From: Deltaproteobacteria bacterium | GTDB lineage: Bacteria; Desulfobacterota_B; Binatia; UBA9968 | Length of the DNA: 17,586 nucleotides | Assembly (NCBI GenBank): GCA_016193385.1 | Contig: JACPSF010000320.1 | Coordinates: forward strand, 1 to 17,586 | Direction: 5' to 3' | Part shown: positions 14,810-17,586 of the stretch, one piece after another | Layout of the letters: each line of letters starts with the position of its first letter | How positions within the stretch are numbered: position 1 is the stretch's first letter | Notes under the pieces: generated by a model | The model's database searches: none | What the model was told of the DNA's origin: nothing | Seen by the model: the letters and a program-made list of their open reading frames with translations, nothing else | Program-made: the position numbers and the translations under genes

Positions 14810-15182
14810 GATTAACGCCGAGCGCTTTGCGGATTCGGTCGGTTGTGTGAGAGAGACTCAAACCCTCGCGCAGGAGAGCCGATCGCGTAATATGGGTGGC
14901 AAGGTCTCTATCACCGAGCTTGAACCAGCTCTCTCCGCCATATTTTTTCAGCCATTCCAAGACCACAAAAGTATCATCCTTGATGCCCCAACCTTTTTCC
15001 GTGTCACCCAGCCCGGCCAAAGTATAGGTGATCGTGTCGAGATCGGGCGAGATCTTAAGGCCGTGGAGAACGAAGTCGTCCGCCGTATTGCAGACGATGG
15101 CCAGTTCCCGAGGGTCCATTTCCAGGCTCAAGCCTTGGACGAGCTTTGCCCCCCCGGTTCCACCCGTCAGGACGACCAACAT
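14793..15182 (-). CDS. cofD: 2-phospho-L-lactate transferase CofD, N-terminal part (truncated by frameshift)
   Basis: The 129-residue product begins MLVVLTGGTGGAKLVQGL, the CofD/FbiA signature, followed by CNTADDFVLHGLKISPDLDTI (31-51) and WFKLGDRDLATHITRSALL (86-104), which form the FO and metal site. It reads normally to LGV at residue 123, then leaves the family consensus and stops at a TGA (14793-14795). One base further on, the opposing frame continues ILPMSDD as expected. Compared with the usual LGV-x-A-x-ILPMSDD, about eight bases appear to be missing near 14811-14816; that family consensus is from memory. A real deletion, an assembly error or a split gene are all possible. The start has AGAGG seven bases upstream and is 46 bases downstream of cofG. 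Confidence 0.88.
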   Translation of the reverse strand: MLVVLTGGTGGAKLVQGLSLEMDPRELAIVCNTADDFVLHGLKISPDLDTITYTLAGLGDTEKGWGIKDDTFVVLEWLKKYGGESWFKLGDRDLATHITRSALLREGLSLSHTTDRIRKALGVNLADVR

Positions 15183-15228
15183 GCCCCCACCTCTCGAGAC
15201 TCCCGGATATCGCCGAAACCGAAAGGCC

Positions 15229-16410
15229 TCATGCCGATGAGCAGGACACTGCGGTCTGCGCCAGTCCGTCCTCGCTGCACAGTTTTGCTATATAAGACAA
15301 GAGGGAAGCGGAGATAAATTTTTCGCCTCGGGAAATGAATTCAGGATAAATCGGAAGCCTCGGTTTGAGCACAAAACCGGCCGCGGCACTTTTCTGGCTC
15401 AAAATGGCCAAGGCCGGCCACGGTGCCTCCGGGTTGATATAATCCCTGGTTAAGGGCGAGACCCCTCCCCAATCATTGATTCCCGCCTGGAGATAGAGAG
15501 GATAGGTCTCGGGAGCCAAGTTCGGGGGGGCCTGGAGATTCACCTCTCCACCGAGGATCAGGCGCGCCAGCGCGATGGTTTTGAGCATCTCCTCGAGCGA
15601 GGGCTCGGGGTGGTCATGCATGGGAATATCCGTTTTCTGCCTAAAATTCTGAATGATGACTTCTTGAATGTGGCCGTAACGCTGATTCAATTCGCGGATG
15701 GCAAAGAGCGAAGCGATCCTTTCCTCCCAGCTCTCTCCGATCCCTATAAGAATCCCGGTGGTAAAAGGGATCCGAAGCTTGCCCGCTTCTTCGATGGTCT
15801 TAAGACGAAGCGAGGGTTTTTTGTCCGGAGCGGCAAAATGGGCGCCAGAAGGGAGAAGCAGTCGCTCGCTCACATTTTCCAGCATCAGACCCAGACTGAC
15901 ATTGACCTCTTTTAGACGCGCCAGGTCCCTTCTTCCCATGAGCCCAGGGTTGGAGTGTGGCAGCAGGCCTGTTTCCTCCAGAACCAATTTGCATGCGTTG
16001 AATAAATAATCGAGAGTGCGGCCGAGTCCCATCTGAGCCAGAAAATGGCGCATCTCGGGGTAGATCGCCTCAGGCTTATCCCCCAAACTAAACAGGACCT
16101 CGGTGCAACCGAGCCGCTTACCCTCACGCACCACGCTCAGAACTTCGTCCGGCGTCATCGTTTTCGCCCCGGACTCATCCGGCGCTTTTCGAAAGGTACA
16201 GTAACCGCAGAAATCCCGGCACAGATTGGTGAGTGGGATAAAAATCTTGGGAGAGAAAGTAACGACCCTGCCCTTGTGCCGGTCGCGCAGCTCTGCGGCA
16301 GCGGCCAGAAGCGCGGCGAACTCCTCACCACGAGCCGAGGCAAGCCGAACGGCTTCCTCTTCGGCCAGCATCTTGCCTTGAAGACAATCCCGGAGAAGTG
16401 TCCGCACCAT
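15229..16410 (-). CDS. cofG: FO synthase subunit 1 (7,8-didemethyl-8-hydroxy-5-deazariboflavin synthase), radical SAM
   Basis: CofG is the radical-SAM half of FO synthase; with CofH it builds the deazaflavin ring of F420 from tyrosine and a flavin precursor. The iron-sulfur motif CRDFCGYC (Cys64, 68 and 71, CX3CX2C) follows the strand VTFSPKIFIPLTNL. Next come EVLFSLGDKPE (SAM-binding region), NPGLMGRRDLARLKEVNVSLGLMLENVSERL, and IPFTTGILIGIGESWEERI. The C-terminal part has NFRQKTDIPM and NDWGGVSPLTRDYINPEAPWP. The start is uncertain: ATG at 16410 is used (393 residues), while an in-frame TTG at 16464 would add 18; neither has an ideal ribosome-binding site. It is the first gene of the F420 operon; no cofH is adjacent. 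Confidence 0.94.
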   Translation of the reverse strand: MVRTLLRDCLQGKMLAEEEAVRLASARGEEFAALLAAAAELRDRHKGRVVTFSPKIFIPLTNLCRDFCGYCTFRKAPDESGAKTMTPDEVLSVVREGKRLGCTEVLFSLGDKPEAIYPEMRHFLAQMGLGRTLDYLFNACKLVLEETGLLPHSNPGLMGRRDLARLKEVNVSLGLMLENVSERLLLPSGAHFAAPDKKPSLRLKTIEEAGKLRIPFTTGILIGIGESWEERIASLFAIRELNQRYGHIQEVIIQNFRQKTDIPMHDHPEPSLEEMLKTIALARLILGGEVNLQAPPNLAPETYPLYLQAGINDWGGVSPLTRDYINPEAPWPALAILSQKSAAAGFVLKPRLPIYPEFISRGEKFISASLLSYIAKLCSEDGLAQTAVSCSSA

Positions 16411-16460
16411 CCCTGCTGAATAGCGTATATGGAAAGCAGGGTCAACTGCGGGCAGAGCGT

Positions 16461-16544
16461 TCAAAAAGGCCCATCTACTTCGTTGCGCTCGACCGCCTGG
16501 CTCACATTCGTGCTCGGCAGATCGATAACGTGCCTAAAAGCCAT
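16461..16544 (-). CDS. Possible 27-residue small ORF downstream of the toxin gene
   Basis: An ATG at 16544 opens a 27-residue frame ending in TGA at 16461-16463; its product starts MAFRHVIDLPSTNVSQ and is hydrophilic. A strong AAGGAGGG lies directly after the toxin stop codon, 12 bases before this ATG and six before an in-frame CTG (16550). It could be a third gene of the toxin-antitoxin operon, a remnant of a decayed gene, or chance. I do not recognise the product. Confidence 0.25.
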   Translation of the reverse strand: MAFRHVIDLPSTNVSQAVERNEVDGPF

Positions 16545-16570
16545 CAGCAGGCTTGACCCTCCTTCTTTCT

Positions 16571-16888
16571 TTACAGCTCCAACGCAAAACCGACAGCTTG
16601 CTTGATCTTCTCCAGAGTTTCGGCAGGAAGTGAACCGAGTCTCCGCTGCAATCGACTCACGGGAATAGAGCCGATGCCTTGAACATTTGCGACCGATATC
16701 TCCTTTAAGAACCTCAGGTTGCCCAGCTGAATTTCGTAACGGCTGCGGCGGTCTTGTGTGGTGAGGGGAATATAAATCACGAGCGCACGGGGCGCTTGAG
16801 GATCATCGCGGGAAAGAATAACAACAGGGCGAGTCTTCGCGGCTAGACCCAGGTCCGCAAGCCAGACCTCACCTGGCTTTGGGCTCAT
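16571..16888 (-). CDS. MazF/PemK-family toxin (type II toxin-antitoxin mRNA interferase)
   Basis: The 105-residue protein has the PemK/MazF fold signatures. The N-terminal PKPGEVWLADLG is followed by KTRPVVILS (18-26), containing the catalytic-type Arg20. The strand ALVIYIPLTT (35-44) ends in the Thr pair that sits in the active site of MazF enzymes. SVANVQGIGSIPVSRLQRRLGSL is the late strand-helix segment. Members cleave mRNA, usually at short sequence motifs, and are neutralised by a co-expressed antitoxin. The start overlaps the antitoxin gene by 20 bases, the usual antitoxin-first arrangement with translational coupling. It ends upstream of the F420 operon on the same strand. Confidence 0.9.
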   Translation of the reverse strand: MSPKPGEVWLADLGLAAKTRPVVILSRDDPQAPRALVIYIPLTTQDRRSRYEIQLGNLRFLKEISVANVQGIGSIPVSRLQRRLGSLPAETLEKIKQAVGFALEL

Positions 16889-17054
16889 CGATAATGTCGA
16901 GCACTTCCTGCTCGACCTCGCGGGACCGAGCTAGGTCGAGCGCATCATGGTCGGCTAAGTCAATGATTTCAGCTACAAGCCGCTCGACTTTCTTAGCCGT
17001 TTCGGGCGCCCACCGGGTCAGCTTCTGGTCGAGCTTCTTCGCAATCGCAGTCAT
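16869..17054 (-). CDS. Antitoxin partner of the MazF-like toxin
   Basis: A 61-residue, mostly helical, acidic protein (LVAEIIDLADHDALDL and EVEQEVLDIIDE are the acidic parts) with a basic N-terminus (IAKKLDQKLTRW). I do not recognise its family. Position, size and the 20-base overlap with the downstream MazF-like gene identify it as the antitoxin. There is no ribosome-binding site before the ATG at 17054, and the promoter's -10 box ends only nine bases upstream. The message is therefore probably leaderless. As for other type II systems it is likely to autoregulate through its promoter; an 8-bp palindrome CAACGTTG (17090-17097) overlaps the -35 box. Confidence 0.75.
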   Translation of the reverse strand: MTAIAKKLDQKLTRWAPETAKKVERLVAEIIDLADHDALDLARSREVEQEVLDIIDEPKAR

Positions 17055-17063
17055 AATGAAGTT

Positions 17064-17092
17064 ATCTTATCGTTAAATGTCCCCTGCGTCAA
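17064..17092 (-). promoter_or_regulatory. Promoter of the toxin-antitoxin operon, probably leaderless
   Basis: On the minus strand, TTGACG (17092-17087; five of six), a spacer of exactly 17 bases, then TAAGAT (17069-17064; four of six). The antitoxin ATG begins nine bases after the -10 box. Transcription should therefore begin within about three bases of the start codon. The palindrome CAACGTTG (17090-17097) overlapping the -35 box is a candidate operator. Confidence 0.6.
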
Positions 17093-17111
17093 CGTTGTAC
17101 GGCACATCGTA

Positions 17112-17280
17112 GCCTTCTTCGCTCTTTACCTCTTGCCTGTTGCCTTGATCCTTGTCCTTGCCTTTTTACTTTTGACTTTTACGTTTGCTGTCGCCTCTTG
17201 TCTTTTTCCTGTTGCCTATTGCCTCTTGCTTGTTTTCTGTTCACTCTCGCCTCTCGCCTTCCGCCTCTTGCCTGTTTTGT
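17112..17280. repeat. Degenerate pyrimidine-rich tandem repeat (heptamer-like)
   Basis: The plus strand is an almost pure succession of variants of TTGCCTN or CGCCTCT units. Examples are CTTGCCTGTTGCCT near 17132, GTTGCCTATTGCCTCTTGC near 17211, and CGCCTCTCGCCTTCCGCCT near 17248. A 13-base stretch CCTCTTGCCTGTT occurs at both ends of the tract. The spacing is mostly seven bases but with drift and substitutions. It looks like a decayed short tandem repeat and has no coding potential that I trust. Confidence 0.7.
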
Positions 17281-17312
17281 AATTTTGCCTTATTTTACGC
17301 GCAAATAACTTC

Positions 17313-17388
17313 GGCTGGGTCGCCCGATCCGGTCACATCTTTGATTTCACATCATCGCCCGGACCGGTGCTCCCCAGCCAGGCTTTTT
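17313..17388 (+). promoter_or_regulatory. Imperfect long stem-loop upstream of the ORF6N gene
   Basis: GGCTGGG (17313-17319) pairs with CCCAGCC (17373-17379), and inside it CCGGTC (17329-17334) pairs with GACCGG (17362-17367), with unequal internal loops and a 27-base apical loop. A run of five T follows at 17384-17388. It may be an intrinsic terminator on the plus strand or a structured leader or operator for the gene starting at 17404. Confidence 0.35.
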
Positions 17389-17403
17389 GTTCGAGGTAAT
17401 TTT

Positions 17404-17586
17404 GTGACCAGCATAATTCCAAGCGAGCGAATCGAGCAGTCCATACTATTGATCCGTGGGCACAAAGTTATGCTGGATGCGGCGCTCGCGGGACTCTATG
17501 GCGTTAGCGTTGGAAGATTGAACGAGGCTGTCCGACGCAATGTCGATCGCTTTCCTGACGATTTCATGTTCCAACTGACCCGGGAA
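17404..17586 (+). CDS. ORF6N domain-containing DNA-binding protein (partial, runs off the window)
   Basis: A GTG at 17404 opens a frame of 61 codons reaching the window edge without a stop. The translation begins TSIIPSERIEQSILLIRG, then HKVMLDAALAGLYGV, RLNEAVRRNVDRFPDDFMFQLT. This is the N-terminal ORF6N (KilA-N-associated) domain, including the hallmark DLAxLYGV-like and NxxRFPxDFMFxLT elements. GAGGT lies six bases before the GTG and supports the start. Such proteins are found in phages and as scattered chromosomal genes, often near mobile or toxin-antitoxin modules. The C-terminal part is not visible, so nothing more can be said of its role. Confidence 0.85.
   Translation, partial: MTSIIPSERIEQSILLIRGHKVMLDAALAGLYGVSVGRLNEAVRRNVDRFPDDFMFQLTRE

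Larger units (their letters stand above)
17055..17403. other. 349-bp non-coding region upstream of the toxin-antitoxin genes
   Basis: From the antitoxin outward it holds the toxin-antitoxin promoter (17064-17092), a degenerate pyrimidine-rich repeat (about 17112-17280), and a stem-loop (17313-17379) before the ORF6N gene. The repeat tract is open in some frames but gives only repetitive hydrophobic translations, which I do not regard as genes. Confidence 0.6.

Noticed and set aside
14793..14816. Programmed ribosomal frameshift in cofD
   Set aside because: A +1 shift would be needed at GTT AAT CTT, and I see no slow stop codon, known slippery motif or stimulatory Shine-Dalgarno at the right distance; an indel is simpler.
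1..17586. CRISPR array, tRNA or rRNA genes, intact insertion sequence
   Set aside because: No regularly spaced direct repeats, no cloverleaf-like sequence or rRNA motif, and no transposase frame were found.

Overview
The window reads as a chromosomal piece of an uncultured, moderately GC-rich environmental bacterium. The mix of an F420 biosynthesis cassette, a luciferase-like oxidoreductase, orphan substrate-binding proteins (NMT1/SsuA-like and TAXI-like), a class III CoA transferase, an acetamidase/formamidase and a glycine-reductase-B homologue is what I associate with soil or sediment lineages such as Binatota/'Deltaproteobacteria', Tectomicrobia, Rokubacteria or NC10. This is an inference from gene content; there is no rRNA or other marker gene to fix the taxon.

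Layout. Positions 41-2747 carry three minus-strand genes: an NAD-dependent epimerase, a GlcG/HbpS-like (DUF336) protein and a CaiB/BaiF CoA transferase. A divergent plus-strand LLM-class (probably F420-dependent) oxidoreductase follows at 3053-4051 behind a good sigma70-like promoter. Positions 4196-6383 hold a four-helix membrane protein, a peptidoglycan-binding lipoprotein and a periplasmic ABC-type binding protein, all minus. Positions 6619-9030 hold two plus-strand genes: a TAXI-like binding protein without a signal peptide and a GrdE-like protein. A 26-residue membrane micro-protein (9106-9186), an acetamidase/formamidase and a dienelactone hydrolase lie on the minus strand up to 11166. 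A clear intrinsic terminator separates the last two genes.

Positions 11633-16410 are a minus-strand F420 operon, transcribed in the order cofG, cofD, cofC, cofE, F420:NADP+ oxidoreductase, and finally a CigR/RcnB-like protein. CofG makes one half of FO synthase. CofC activates the phospho-lactyl/enolpyruvyl moiety, CofD transfers it to FO, CofE adds glutamates, and the oxidoreductase couples F420 to NADP. The LLM oxidoreductase at 3053 is a plausible consumer. CofH, the partner of CofG, is not in the window. As given, cofD is interrupted by a frameshift near 14811-14816, so either the gene is broken (or split) or the sequence carries an indel.

Upstream of cofG is a MazF/PemK-type toxin-antitoxin pair (16571-17054). 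Its promoter sits so close to the antitoxin start that the mRNA should be leaderless. Beyond it lies a degenerate pyrimidine-rich heptamer-like repeat and the start of an ORF6N-domain gene running off the window. A 142-bp element bounded by perfect 16-bp inverted repeats (11448-11589) lies between the F420 operon and the hydrolase. The main points for a second look are the split cofD, the GrdE-like protein lacking its pyruvoyl-forming cysteine and partner subunit, the unannotated membrane micro-protein, the inverted-repeat element and the leaderless toxin-antitoxin promoter.
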